Assembly (NCBI GenBank): GCA_936908745.1
Contig: CAKZFX010000013.1
Location: forward strand, 1-64,000
Source: an uncultured Chitinophagaceae bacterium
Lineage (GTDB): Bacteria; Bacteroidota; Bacteroidia; Chitinophagales; Chitinophagaceae
Length of the DNA: 64,000 nucleotides
Direction of reading: 5' to 3'
In this document: one piece after another, positions 53,401 through 59,966 of the stretch
Numbering within the stretch: position 1 is the first letter of the stretch
How the letters are laid out: every line of letters begins with the position of its first letter
Translations under genes and position numbers: made by a program
The notes under the pieces: model-generated
What the model was told of the DNA's origin: nothing
The model's database searches: none
What the model saw: only the letters and a program-made list of their open reading frames with translations

Positions 53401-55145
53401 AGAAAAGGTTGATGATGATGTTACAGAAAAAGCTGAAATCACTCGATGCCAATACTACTTCCAATCAAAAGCAATCCACAAAGATTTTAGATGTACCTGA
53501 CTTTCTAAATAAGTATGGTGACAAGATTGTAAGGGATTATTTGGTAGAAAATAAAGAAGTCAATGAACTGCTTGATGACCCGCTTTATCTAACCGATTCA
53601 AAATCGGATAGCGGCAGCCAGGATGCGAATGTATTAGAAGATGCAGCACATAAAGTATCAGGTCGGGTGGCTGTGCTTTCCACCAAAATGCAACAGGATT
53701 TTTACAATGAGATTGCAGAACGCTATAACGACTATGTAGAGTATTTAAGACAGGTAGGAGAATATGATTTGGAAGTAGAAGCGATGAACCTTGAAGCGGA
53801 AACACTTTCTTCAAAGATTATCAAGATGGGTAAAGGTTCAGACAGCGCCTTTGGTGATGACAGTAACCTGGAAACTGTAAGAGCCAATGTACTAAAGAAG
53901 CCTTTTACTAAAACTGAACTACTGAACCTGCTCAATGAATCACTTGCTGGTGGCGAAGCAAAGGAACAACAGGTAGCTATTACGGAGGATTACAATAAAT
54001 TTCAGGAGCAGCAACTTGAAGTTGAGAAAAAAGAGATTGACACAAAGTATGATGAGTTGATAAAAAACATTCCTGAAGAAAAAGCGATACAAAAAATATT
54101 AGCGAAAAATGGGAATGCTGCGGCAGAAAAAGAAATCGCTAAGAGAAAGGGTGAACTGGAGCAAGCGAGAAAAGATAAAATAGAACAAGTCAAAAGAGTG
54201 AGTGAGAACCGCAGGCAATATATGGGTAAAATACTTAGCTTCTATTTTACCGGTCGCAGTTTGATGTACCCCATAGAAACCTATAATGCCGGCAATGAGT
54301 TAGTCCCCTCTGTATTTTTAGGATTTGTGATTGATAAGAAAAAGAAAAATCCCTATGCGCCTTCTGCTATTAAACTTCGCTTTGCTATCGCCAACAGCAG
54401 CAAATATTTAACGATACCTGCTTCTTATTCTGACGACATCATGGCAATAATCGGAGCAAGTGCAGACATAGAACAGCCCTCTCAAAACGAATTTCTAAAT
54501 GAGTGGGAAGATTATACCAAACAAAACAATGTTGACCGCAGGATAAGGTATATTATCACCGGCAATCTATTACAGGCATTTAGTGACTTTAAGGGAAAGC
54601 TGGTAAGCTATACCACCAACGATGATAAAACTATCAAAGGCATCCTCATGCCGGAAAACTGGAACCCTGGTGAACAGGTACAGGACCGTGTGGTGGTTCC
54701 TATCATTAAAGCATTACCTCTTATTAAATCGCTTACGCATAATAACCAAATCGTAACTAACAACGGGCTTTCGATTTTCCGTGTCAGTGATGGATATAAG
54801 CTGATTATCGCAGCTTCCCGGTCAAGGGGTGGCGACATCTATCTCGATGAAACCATTTTGAAATTGGTTGAGAAAAACAATTTTGAAAAAGTAGCGGAGA
54901 AAATGGTAGCTGTACTGCCTGAAAAAAACATAAACAAACTAATTGAACAACTCCAGAATAAACATAGCCTTTCCGTAACCATTCGTTCATCCGATTTAAA
55001 AAATATTGCTTCGGATAATGTTCGTTACTCTAATAGAAAGAAAATCGAATTGCCTGATGAAGAACAAGAAGATGATAGTATTATCAGAATGTTAGAACTG
55101 GAAGCTGAAGCCCTTTCACTCGAACTTGAATTATTAGCCGCTTAA
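50460..55145 (+). CDS. methylase-helicase, DarB/strawberry-notch-like
   Basis: This protein of 1561 residues joins an N6-adenine methyltransferase (EPSAGNG near residue 125, TNPPFG near residue 184) to a superfamily 2 helicase of the strawberry-notch type. The helicase has a P-loop-like GDQTGIGKGR near residue 435, LDEAHNSSGSS near 562, LSATFAKRP near 590, QSGSTGASAH near 915 and QKRGRINRTGQ near 955. A charged coiled coil follows (residues 1180-1250). The same combination occurs in phage P1 DarB, which is carried in the particle and protects incoming DNA from restriction. That role, or DNA replication, is plausible here. The start at 50460 or 50466 makes little difference. Confidence 0.82.
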   Translation: MPMKRPDYFEKFVLAVENDLAAQKSHNKKSIEKLAASFGITDKTAVKELSELTIVKRARRLAHEPGTIRERFDKIVELYYSQVNLSHRTSQSILLQQYSTPAPIGYLAGVFCSIDKPYVRSNYFEPSAGNGLLTIAGNPFNFVVNEIDGLRNSNLQSQDFSKVLKQDATKPFSEYHKFFDAVLTNPPFGSMETETMYDSFPIKPLEHVMALRALDCMKDDGKAAIIIGGHTRWDDKGRIQAGKQRIFFNYLYSRYKVADVINIDGHKLYSRQGTSFDVRLILINGRKQTPVGAAPVFKSYKDYEIKTFDNLFERVIDSRDMNTSMKSITELEKEALGLQSLFGLGSGLGAPYEPASDACIILNTQVPDSMAFETKSAIEKIKQEVGGDIDNFVRHRLKYPTKAALCKVLSAEQIDAVAMAIYNIEARGQGMIIGDQTGIGKGRVAAAMIRYAVNLGVKPMFLTEKANLFSDIYRDLSAIGSGHLRPFIVNGRESKTDIKDEEGNVIYQAPSVPEQQEIFTSRHVPSQYDFALGTYSQFNSPEKKPEKPAFLTSIAEDNIFILDEAHNSSGSSNTGNFLQGVVSKTKGVVFLSATFAKRPDNMPIYAMKTAIADCNMSRDELVEAITKGGIALQEVLSSQLVAEGQMLRRERSFEGVEVNYINLDDKAQEHKAIADNITDILRDVIAFQSSYVDEQVEELDKIAVAEGKEIEIREGTSQAGVDNLPYFSKVFQVINQMLFSLKAESVAERTIQRLKEGKKPIIAFASTMGSFIETMENEQELPVSDGDTINADFSEVLKRGLDGILRYTEKDVDGNPVLRKFEVSELSVEAQAEYHRILNKIKAASTGITISPIDVIINRLKDAGYTVAEVTGRKLEVQLNLKTNKGLVLSRKRINTNDAFRQFNNNEVDVLMINQSGSTGASAHAVPTAKVPKEKVRQRVMIVLQAELDINTEVQKRGRINRTGQILKPIYDYVTSAIPAEKRLMMMLQKKLKSLDANTTSNQKQSTKILDVPDFLNKYGDKIVRDYLVENKEVNELLDDPLYLTDSKSDSGSQDANVLEDAAHKVSGRVAVLSTKMQQDFYNEIAERYNDYVEYLRQVGEYDLEVEAMNLEAETLSSKIIKMGKGSDSAFGDDSNLETVRANVLKKPFTKTELLNLLNESLAGGEAKEQQVAITEDYNKFQEQQLEVEKKEIDTKYDELIKNIPEEKAIQKILAKNGNAAAEKEIAKRKGELEQARKDKIEQVKRVSENRRQYMGKILSFYFTGRSLMYPIETYNAGNELVPSVFLGFVIDKKKKNPYAPSAIKLRFAIANSSKYLTIPASYSDDIMAIIGASADIEQPSQNEFLNEWEDYTKQNNVDRRIRYIITGNLLQAFSDFKGKLVSYTTNDDKTIKGILMPENWNPGEQVQDRVVVPIIKALPLIKSLTHNNQIVTNNGLSIFRVSDGYKLIIAASRSRGGDIYLDETILKLVEKNNFEKVAEKMVAVLPEKNINKLIEQLQNKHSLSVTIRSSDLKNIASDNVRYSNRKKIELPDEEQEDDSIIRMLELEAEALSLELELLAA

Positions 55146-55158
55146 ATTTTATCCTCCT

Positions 55159-56670
55159 ATGATAGCTACAAATAATTACTTTAAGAAAATAGCTGAGATT
55201 GATTTTTCATCCTTACCGGATGCTTTTAAGAAAGGGCATGAGTTCCTCGTAAAAGCTACCAGCAATGGCGAAAGCTGGACTTCTTATCAGGCCAGTGATA
55301 CCGTTAAAAAGACTATTGACATTTATCTCGCCAAACTCAATGAGTTTGTTAATGCCAGTAAAGATGCTGACCGTAAACAACGAAAGAAAGAAGGTCAGCA
55401 ACAGACTAACCGTGAAATTATCCAGGAAGCATTAGTAAGGCAGGGCGTAGTCAATCCTGGTGGTTTGCCAAAGAATAAGCCTAATAAGAATCGAAAAAAC
55501 GAAGCCGATGAATTTAGCCCGGAAATGGTTGAGAGAATGCCGGACGAACTTCGTTTTATCCGAAGGTTTGTTGGATTGAACGGCAAGACCAAAACCAAAG
55601 ATGAAATCCTTCGCTTTATTAATTCGCTGCAAAAAGCAATCATAGAAAAGCGCATCCGCAAAACTTCTCCGTATGCTGATAAGGTCAGGTTCATTCAGGA
55701 CAAATTAATTACTGTGTACAACACAATGAAAGCAAAAATTAAGTTTGAACTGAAACCGGAAACCTATGATTCATTGAAAGAACTTACCAAAGAAGAAAAA
55801 GTAATGGCATCAGTAAACTTCATCAAGAACTATATCAGTCTGAATGGTAAAACAGGAATGAAGAAAAAAGCCGATGCTTTGCTCAAACGTATTACCCGGA
55901 TGATGGACAGAAAAAAGATACCTGCTAATGATCCGTATATGGATGAACTGATTCAAATAACCAAGAACCTTGAATCTTTTATTGATGATCCATCAAAAAA
56001 GACACTGTCTATTGAAAAGAACGAGTTAAACGGTCTGGAGAGCATTTTAGGTTGTGCCTGCCAGCAAGCAAACGGGTTAGATGGATTAGATAGGCTACCC
56101 CAGGTAATGAGCAGTATGGACTTTACCCGCCTGCAGTTTAATACCATTGGACTGAAAGGAAAATGGAGAAAGCTGATTGGTGACCCTTCCTCCAATTTTA
56201 CGGCAATGGTATTTGGAAAGCCAAAGATGGGTAAGTCGTATCTGTGTATAGATTTTGCAGGTTACTTGGCTCGTCATCATGGTAAGGTACTTTATGTAGC
56301 AAGGGAAGAAGGGTTAGACATGACACTCCAGCAAAAGCTGAATGATAAAAATGTAAAGCATCCCAATCTTTTTGTAGCTTCTATATTGCCAGGTGATTTA
56401 TCAAACTATGATTTTATCTTTTTAGACAGTGTAAATAAGTTGGGGCTTTCACCCGAAGACCTGAATCACCTGAAAGCAAACAATCCTACCAAATCTTTCA
56501 TCTTCATTTTCCAAACTACCAAAGATGGAAAATTCAGGGGAGCGAATACCTTCCAGCATGATGTGGATGTGGTGATTGAAGTGCCGGAGAAAGGAAAAGC
56601 AGTGCAGATGGGAAGATTTAACCAGGGAGGAGAGATTGATATTTTTGAAAACTACCCGGCGGCTGCATAA
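55159..56670 (+). CDS. RadA-like RecA-fold ATPase with helical N-terminus
   Basis: This protein of 503 residues has a helical, basic N-terminal half and a C-terminal RecA-fold ATPase: Walker A in FGKPKMGKSYL near residue 350, Walker B in FIFLDSV near 419, and a RadA-type segment TTKDGKFRGANTFQHDVDVV. Two similar segments of about 45 residues precede it (LRFIRRFVGLNGKTKTKDEI and VNFIKNYISLNGKTGMKKKA), an internal duplication. RadA-type proteins move DNA in recombination; in a virus-like element it could help replication or packaging. The first 100 residues and the middle are unrecognised. Confidence 0.72.
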   Translation: MIATNNYFKKIAEIDFSSLPDAFKKGHEFLVKATSNGESWTSYQASDTVKKTIDIYLAKLNEFVNASKDADRKQRKKEGQQQTNREIIQEALVRQGVVNPGGLPKNKPNKNRKNEADEFSPEMVERMPDELRFIRRFVGLNGKTKTKDEILRFINSLQKAIIEKRIRKTSPYADKVRFIQDKLITVYNTMKAKIKFELKPETYDSLKELTKEEKVMASVNFIKNYISLNGKTGMKKKADALLKRITRMMDRKKIPANDPYMDELIQITKNLESFIDDPSKKTLSIEKNELNGLESILGCACQQANGLDGLDRLPQVMSSMDFTRLQFNTIGLKGKWRKLIGDPSSNFTAMVFGKPKMGKSYLCIDFAGYLARHHGKVLYVAREEGLDMTLQQKLNDKNVKHPNLFVASILPGDLSNYDFIFLDSVNKLGLSPEDLNHLKANNPTKSFIFIFQTTKDGKFRGANTFQHDVDVVIEVPEKGKAVQMGRFNQGGEIDIFENYPAAA

Positions 56671-56706
56671 ACTATAACAATAAATTTTACCCTATAAAAA
56701 CTCAAT

Positions 56707-56943
56707 ATGATTAAACGTGATGAACTTATTACGATGCGGGCAATTGCAATTTGCTTTAAGCCATTTTTAAAGCCGGAAGAAGCATTAATTTACTGCAATC
56801 TTGGCCGTACACAATTCGCTAAAAAATGTGATGAATTTGGTGTGTATAAAAACAATAATGGCTATTACAAAAAAGAAGATATTGATAAAATGTTATCAGG
56901 CGAAATGGTTATATCGGCAATAGCACAGCAATTGAAGAATTAG
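56707..56943 (+). CDS. small helix-turn-helix-like protein (copy 3)
   Basis: This protein of 78 residues has a pattern like the two small DNA-binding proteins at the other end of the element: LIYCNLGRTQFAKKCDEFG then NNNGYYKKEDIDKML. It is the last plus-strand gene of the set and sits back-to-back (1 base) with the convergent minus-strand gene. It may be a regulator or directionality factor. Confidence 0.5.
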   Translation: MIKRDELITMRAIAICFKPFLKPEEALIYCNLGRTQFAKKCDEFGVYKNNNGYYKKEDIDKMLSGEMVISAIAQQLKN

Positions 56944-56944
56944 T

Positions 56945-57733
56945 TTACTGTTCTTCTCTTTTCTGAGGTTGGTTGCCATATTCTTCCAACTTGATATGGG
57001 GCAAATTACCCAAGCTATACCGTTCGGATTTGATTTCCTCAATAACTTTCGCTCTGTCAATACCGAAAAAATTTGATATGTAATGATAATGCGGCTGCTT
57101 TTCACCGAGCCAAGTTTCTTCACCCCGTAAACTTCTAAATGTTGTAAAAAAGCAATGCCATTGTTCACCATTATCCAAAAACTTTCCAACCTTAACCCGT
57201 CTTTGTTCAATAGCCTGGCGTAGTTGCCCCTTTGATAGCTCGGTGTTTCCGTACACACTCACGTTGCCGTCTTCTTTTACTTCATACGCCAATGGCATTT
57301 TTGATGTATCAACGCCTTTTGCGGCATGTTCAGAGGAATAGCTGCTTAGTGTATATCCAAATTCCTCGTAAGCTCTTATAAGAAAGGCCATCAAGTTATC
57401 AGGGGTTAGAACCACACCTTTTAAAAGTTTTTCCTGATCGCCTTTTTTCTTAGACGAAAGCAGCGCAATAAGATTATCCGGCACTTGTACTTTTCTAAAC
57501 CCGGCCATCATTTCGCTCCAGTGAGCTGCTGCCGCTTTGAAAATGCCCATGCTTTTTTCGCTTATTTTGTCATTGCCATTTAATTCTCCGTTTGGAACTC
57601 CTCTAAGGACCATTTGTTTTACGATAAAGCCATCACCATAATGCTTAATTGGATTTACCTGCTCGAAGTCAGTTTCTTCGAACATGATAATTTTCTCGCC
57701 GGTTTTCTTGTTTACAACTTCTCTATGAATCAT
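56945..57733 (-). CDS. conserved-looking protein of unknown function
   Basis: This protein of 262 residues contains QWHCFFTTFRSLRGEETWLGE followed by PHYHYISNFFGI near the C-terminus, which look conserved (His, Trp and Tyr rich). The ATG at 57733 is preferred to a TTG at 57757. It is convergent with the plus-strand set and lies downstream of the recombinase behind a terminator. I do not recognise the family. Confidence 0.6.
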   Translation of the reverse strand: MIHREVVNKKTGEKIIMFEETDFEQVNPIKHYGDGFIVKQMVLRGVPNGELNGNDKISEKSMGIFKAAAAHWSEMMAGFRKVQVPDNLIALLSSKKKGDQEKLLKGVVLTPDNLMAFLIRAYEEFGYTLSSYSSEHAAKGVDTSKMPLAYEVKEDGNVSVYGNTELSKGQLRQAIEQRRVKVGKFLDNGEQWHCFFTTFRSLRGEETWLGEKQPHYHYISNFFGIDRAKVIEEIKSERYSLGNLPHIKLEEYGNQPQKREEQ

Positions 57734-57794
57734 TAGGAAAAGATTTAATTTCTGCAAAGTTACAGTTCTTCATTTCATCACTATACTAAAAGTG

Positions 57795-57822
57795 AAGGCC
57801 GCCTTTTTCATAAGGCGGCCTT
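57795..57822 (-). terminator. bidirectional hairpin after the recombinase
   Basis: AAGGCCGCCTT (57795-57805) pairs perfectly with AAGGCGGCCTT (57812-57822) across a 6-base loop, just downstream of the recombinase stop at 57827. The T-tract is short on both strands. Confidence 0.7.
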
Positions 57823-57826
57823 TGTA

Positions 57827-58936
57827 TTAACTTGCCACTTTGAGAAAATTCGGTAAGTTTTCAGGTAATGGCAATTGGCTGATCGTTTCAGCTTGGCATT
57901 TAGGTCTATGTCGTTTGTATGTTCTTCTCACTTGCTCAGTAGTTGTATGACCCATCAAATAGGCAATAGTGGCATCATCTACATTTCTGTCTTGCAGTAA
58001 GATGGAGAAACTCAACCGGGCGCATGACCAGGTAATATGCTTGTCAATTCCAGCGGATGTCATCCATTGATTCAAAACTTTATTGGCTCCGTTTGCGGTT
58101 GGTAATACAAATACATCTTCATTGTGTCGTTGTATAGCCCTGACTTTTGCTCTTTGTCTTTGAAGGATTGTTTCGGCAATTGGATGCAGTGTTAATGTCA
58201 CAGGGAAGCCTGTTTTCGCTTGTATAATCCGGGTAGTAAGAACATTCCCTTTAATATCTGCCCATTTCATTTTTTTAACATCCACCCAGCGAAGACCCGT
58301 ATAACAGGAAAAAGTAAAAGCTGCCATTACTTCCTCATTTAAACAGGGCGTATTTAACAGTGATAGGTATTCGTCAATCTCAAGGTTCTCTTTCAGGTTT
58401 GTTGAAGGATTTGATTTGGCATATATCTTCTCTGATGGGTTTTCGTGATAATAGCCATCGCTGGTTGCTGCATTCAGCACCCACTTAAACCGGGCATAGT
58501 AATTCAATGGCGTTTCACCGGTAAACTTATCCATGAGGTATTGACGGAAACGTTTACAGAAATTCTCAGTGATGTCTATCGGTGCTATGAAATCGCAATC
58601 TATAAACAACTTGAACTGTTTAAGACTGTTTTTGAGATGACGATTACCTTTCCGGCTATTGTTGTTTACATACTCGTGGAAATAATCAATAAAGTTGGTT
58701 TTAAACTTATGGGTTGGGATAAACTGGCTGCCGATTGCTTGTTGCTCGATGGTAAGCTGGCTTTTTTTAACCTCTAATAAAGCAATAGCTTGCTTATTGT
58801 GGTTTTTCTGAATCTGGTCTTTAGGTTTGGTGTAAATAAAAACACCGGTTGAAGGACGTTGGCCACGTCCACGTCCATAATCATAGTAGAAGGTTATCTT
58901 ATCACCCTTGCTGTTTGGTCGTTTAATAATATTCAT
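57827..58936 (-). CDS. tyrosine recombinase (integrase)
   Basis: This integrase of 369 residues has an N-terminal SAM-like DNA-binding part and a C-terminal catalytic domain. The first Arg is in YTGLRWVDV, the Arg of the second box in SCARLSF, the His in YLMGHTTTEQV and the nucleophile Tyr in VRRTYKRH. The usual HxxR(H) box reads SCAR-L, so the first His is Ser and the His after Arg is Leu. Related integrases of this phylum vary there and work. It is the terminal gene of the element near tRNA-Leu. Its start overlaps the stop of the ORF at 58933 by 4 bases. Confidence 0.87.
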   Translation of the reverse strand: MNIIKRPNSKGDKITFYYDYGRGRGQRPSTGVFIYTKPKDQIQKNHNKQAIALLEVKKSQLTIEQQAIGSQFIPTHKFKTNFIDYFHEYVNNNSRKGNRHLKNSLKQFKLFIDCDFIAPIDITENFCKRFRQYLMDKFTGETPLNYYARFKWVLNAATSDGYYHENPSEKIYAKSNPSTNLKENLEIDEYLSLLNTPCLNEEVMAAFTFSCYTGLRWVDVKKMKWADIKGNVLTTRIIQAKTGFPVTLTLHPIAETILQRQRAKVRAIQRHNEDVFVLPTANGANKVLNQWMTSAGIDKHITWSCARLSFSILLQDRNVDDATIAYLMGHTTTEQVRRTYKRHRPKCQAETISQLPLPENLPNFLKVAS

Positions 58937-59226
58937 AGGATGGTGGATTTAGGATTAGTAATGTTGTTTACAACAGATGTGCCATTAGGGATAGAAAATG
59001 GCGGCATTTGATTCGCATTTTTAATTACGGTAGTGAGTGTGAGAAAGCGAGAAAAAAAATGTACATGACCGCCTACTCTTAACCATTCTAATGCTGTCAT
59101 AAGGGCAGCTGAAAACCTGCCATAAAACGTCATTAAAAGGCAATTTTGCAGGTCTGTTTTCGTGGTTCTTTCTGCCCCAAAGAACCAGTTGAGTGCATGT
59201 GTCAGCACTGGAATTTTGTGTGTCAT
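58933..59226 (-). CDS. possible small ORF ahead of the integrase
   Basis: A frame of 97 residues ends at ATGA overlapping the integrase start, as translational coupling would. It contains FYGRFSAALMTALEWLRVGG and no recognised domain. Composition is ordinary. It could be an excisionase-like partner or an accident of frame. Confidence 0.3.
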   Translation of the reverse strand: MTHKIPVLTHALNWFFGAERTTKTDLQNCLLMTFYGRFSAALMTALEWLRVGGHVHFFSRFLTLTTVIKNANQMPPFSIPNGTSVVNNITNPKSTIL

Positions 59227-59302
59227 TGCGTGTGTCTTTTGTGTGTCAAAAATTGTAGCAGAAAGCGGAAAAGAGTGTCAAAAACCGACACACACAAAAT
59301 GA
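59214..59302. repeat. GTGTGTC repeat cluster ahead of the integrase
   Basis: Within about 90 bases there are direct copies of GTGTGTC near 59218-59224, 59230-59236 and 59241-59247, a partial GAGTGTC near 59273-59279 and an inverted TTTTGTGTGTGTC-type copy at 59287-59301. They lie between the integrase start and the tRNA fragment, where integrase arm sites or an operator would be expected. Confidence 0.4.
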
Positions 59303-59303
59303 A

Positions 59304-59335
59304 AAAGCCTTGTAAATCAACACTTACAAGGCTTT
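59304..59335 (-). terminator. terminator of the interrupted tRNA-Leu
   Basis: A perfect 12-bp stem (59304-59315 with 59324-59335, AAAGCCTTGTAA/TTACAAGGCTTT) with an 8-base loop lies 5 bases downstream of the tRNA 3' end on the minus strand, where it reads into a T-run. Confidence 0.75.
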
Positions 59336-59340
59336 AAACG

Positions 59341-59420
59341 TGCCCAGGGCCGGACTCGAACCGGCACACCTCGCGGCGGCAGACCTGCCTGCCGGCAGGC
59401 AGGTTTTGAGTCTGCTGCGT
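59341..59420 (-). pseudogene. tRNA-Leu(CAA) 3' fragment with palindrome insert
   Basis: Positions 59341-59383 and 59404-59420 are identical to the last 60 bases of the intact tRNA-Leu at 59776-59857, including the anticodon arm, variable arm, T arm and acceptor 3' strand. A 20-bp palindrome (59384-59403) sits between anticodon loop and stem. The sequence stops matching exactly at the ACGC of the D-arm; the missing 22 bases lie at 59893-59934. Not a functional tRNA. Confidence 0.85.
59384..59403. repeat. 20-bp REP-like palindrome (copy 1)
   Basis: CCTGCCTGCCGGCAGGCAGG is a perfect palindrome inserted without target duplication into the broken tRNA, at the 3' side of the anticodon loop. The same palindrome sits at 59900-59919. 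In translated frames it reads as the LPAGRQ peptide seen in many spurious Bacteroidota proteins. Confidence 0.85.
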
Positions 59421-59425
59421 ATTTT

Positions 59426-59665
59426 TTACTTGATTAACGTTTTCAGAAACTCTTTTCCTATTCCTGACTTAAGCCATTTCTCTTTTGCTCTTGCTTCAAT
59501 TCTTGTTAGAAAGCATTCTTTGTAGATCTCGATAAAAGGCCGGTAGGCTTTTGTTGACCTGTTCTTTCCTTCATTATGTTCAAGGAATCTTCTTTGAAGA
59601 TCGTTTGTCATCCCTGCATATATGTAGTTGTGTGAGATGCTTTTTATGGCGTATACCCATATCAT
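59426..59665 (-). CDS. GIY-YIG endonuclease-family protein
   Basis: This protein of 79 residues is a stand-alone GIY-YIG nuclease domain of the small UvrC/URI-like group. The GIY strand is WVYAIKS, the YIG strand NYIYAGMT, the Arg is in DLQRRFLEHN and the catalytic Glu in RIEARAKEKWL. The frame is open to 59851, but the upstream part only reads through the tRNA; the ATG at 59665 gives the normal domain. GIY-YIG domains include homing endonucleases. Its place inside a split tRNA suggests it helped move the segment; that is inference. Confidence 0.85.
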   Translation of the reverse strand: MIWVYAIKSISHNYIYAGMTNDLQRRFLEHNEGKNRSTKAYRPFIEIYKECFLTRIEARAKEKWLKSGIGKEFLKTLIK

Positions 59666-59735
59666 AGTTAAGCGGATTGTCTCTTTACTAAGACGATTGA
59701 AAAAAGGGTGAAGTTGTTTTCTGAAGCTTGTGCAA

Positions 59736-59770
59736 GTATAAAAAGAAAGAGGCTGCAATTGCAACCTCTT
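59736..59770 (-). terminator. terminator of the intact tRNA-Leu
   Basis: AAGAGG (59747-59752) pairs with CCTCTT (59765-59770), extended inward by a G-U pair and TGC/GCA, and is followed on the minus strand by TCTTTTT. It lies 6 bases after the tRNA 3' end. Confidence 0.6.
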
Positions 59771-59775
59771 CTCAG

Positions 59776-59857
59776 TGCCCAGGGCCGGACTCGAACCGGC
59801 ACACCTCGCGGCGGCAGATTTTGAGTCTGCTGCGTCTACCAATTTCGCCACCTGGGC
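59776..59857 (-). tRNA. tRNA-Leu(CAA)
   Basis: This 82-base tRNA has a perfect 7-bp acceptor stem (GCCCAGG with CCTGGGC) and discriminator A. The anticodon arm is GCAGA-CTCAAAA-TCTGC, giving anticodon CAA, and a leucine-type long variable arm is present. The T arm carries GGTTCGAGTCC. CCA is not encoded. It is the only complete copy here and is identical to the split copy around it. Confidence 0.95.
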
Positions 59858-59892
59858 AATTTCATTACTCTTAGCACTATTTTACTTTCGTT

Positions 59893-59934
59893 CTACCAAC
59901 CTGCCTGCCGGCAGGCAGGTTTCGCCACCTGGGC
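59893..59934 (-). pseudogene. tRNA-Leu(CAA) 5' fragment with palindrome insert
   Basis: Positions 59893-59899 and 59920-59934 equal the first 22 bases of the intact tRNA (acceptor 5' strand and D-arm to GGTAG). The 20-bp palindrome (59900-59919) is inserted in the D-loop. With the fragment at 59341-59420 it makes one complete tRNA sequence. It lies 32 bases from the hscB stop. Confidence 0.85.
59900..59919. repeat. 20-bp REP-like palindrome (copy 2)
   Basis: Same perfect palindrome as at 59384-59403, again inserted cleanly in a loop region of the broken tRNA, never in the intact copy. Confidence 0.85.
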
Positions 59935-59966
59935 AGGTAATTATAACTGCGAAACGGGCTGCAATA

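Larger units (their letters stand above)
38029..59340. mobile_element. integrative element, possibly a tailless provirus
   Basis: The span runs from small DNA-binding genes through a dense plus-strand set of lysis-like, membrane and beta-rich proteins and DNA-handling genes to a tyrosine recombinase at 57827-58936. The recombinase end lies next to tRNA-Leu, a usual integration target. The left boundary is uncertain: I did not find a copy of the tRNA 3' end on that side, and the restriction-modification genes from 33.5 kb may belong to it too. No terminase, portal, tail, relaxase or type IV secretion gene is recognisable. Confidence 0.5.
59421..59892. mobile_element. 472-bp insert with GIY-YIG gene and spare tRNA-Leu
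   Basis: This segment splits one tRNA-Leu gene: the flanking pieces reassemble to exactly 82 bases identical to the intact copy inside. It contains, right to left, 35 bases of leader, the intact tRNA, its terminator and a GIY-YIG gene whose stop lies 5 bases from the left junction. Carrying its own intact tRNA would make insertion harmless. Tandem duplication followed by rearrangement is the main alternative. Confidence 0.55.

Noticed and set aside
38000..57000. Tailed prophage or conjugative transposon
   Set aside because: No terminase, portal, tail, relaxase or TraG-like sequence was recognised.
59666..59851. N-terminal extension of the GIY-YIG gene (MAKLVDAADSKSAAARCAGS...)
   Set aside because: It reads through the tRNA-Leu gene and terminator; the domain starts at 59665.
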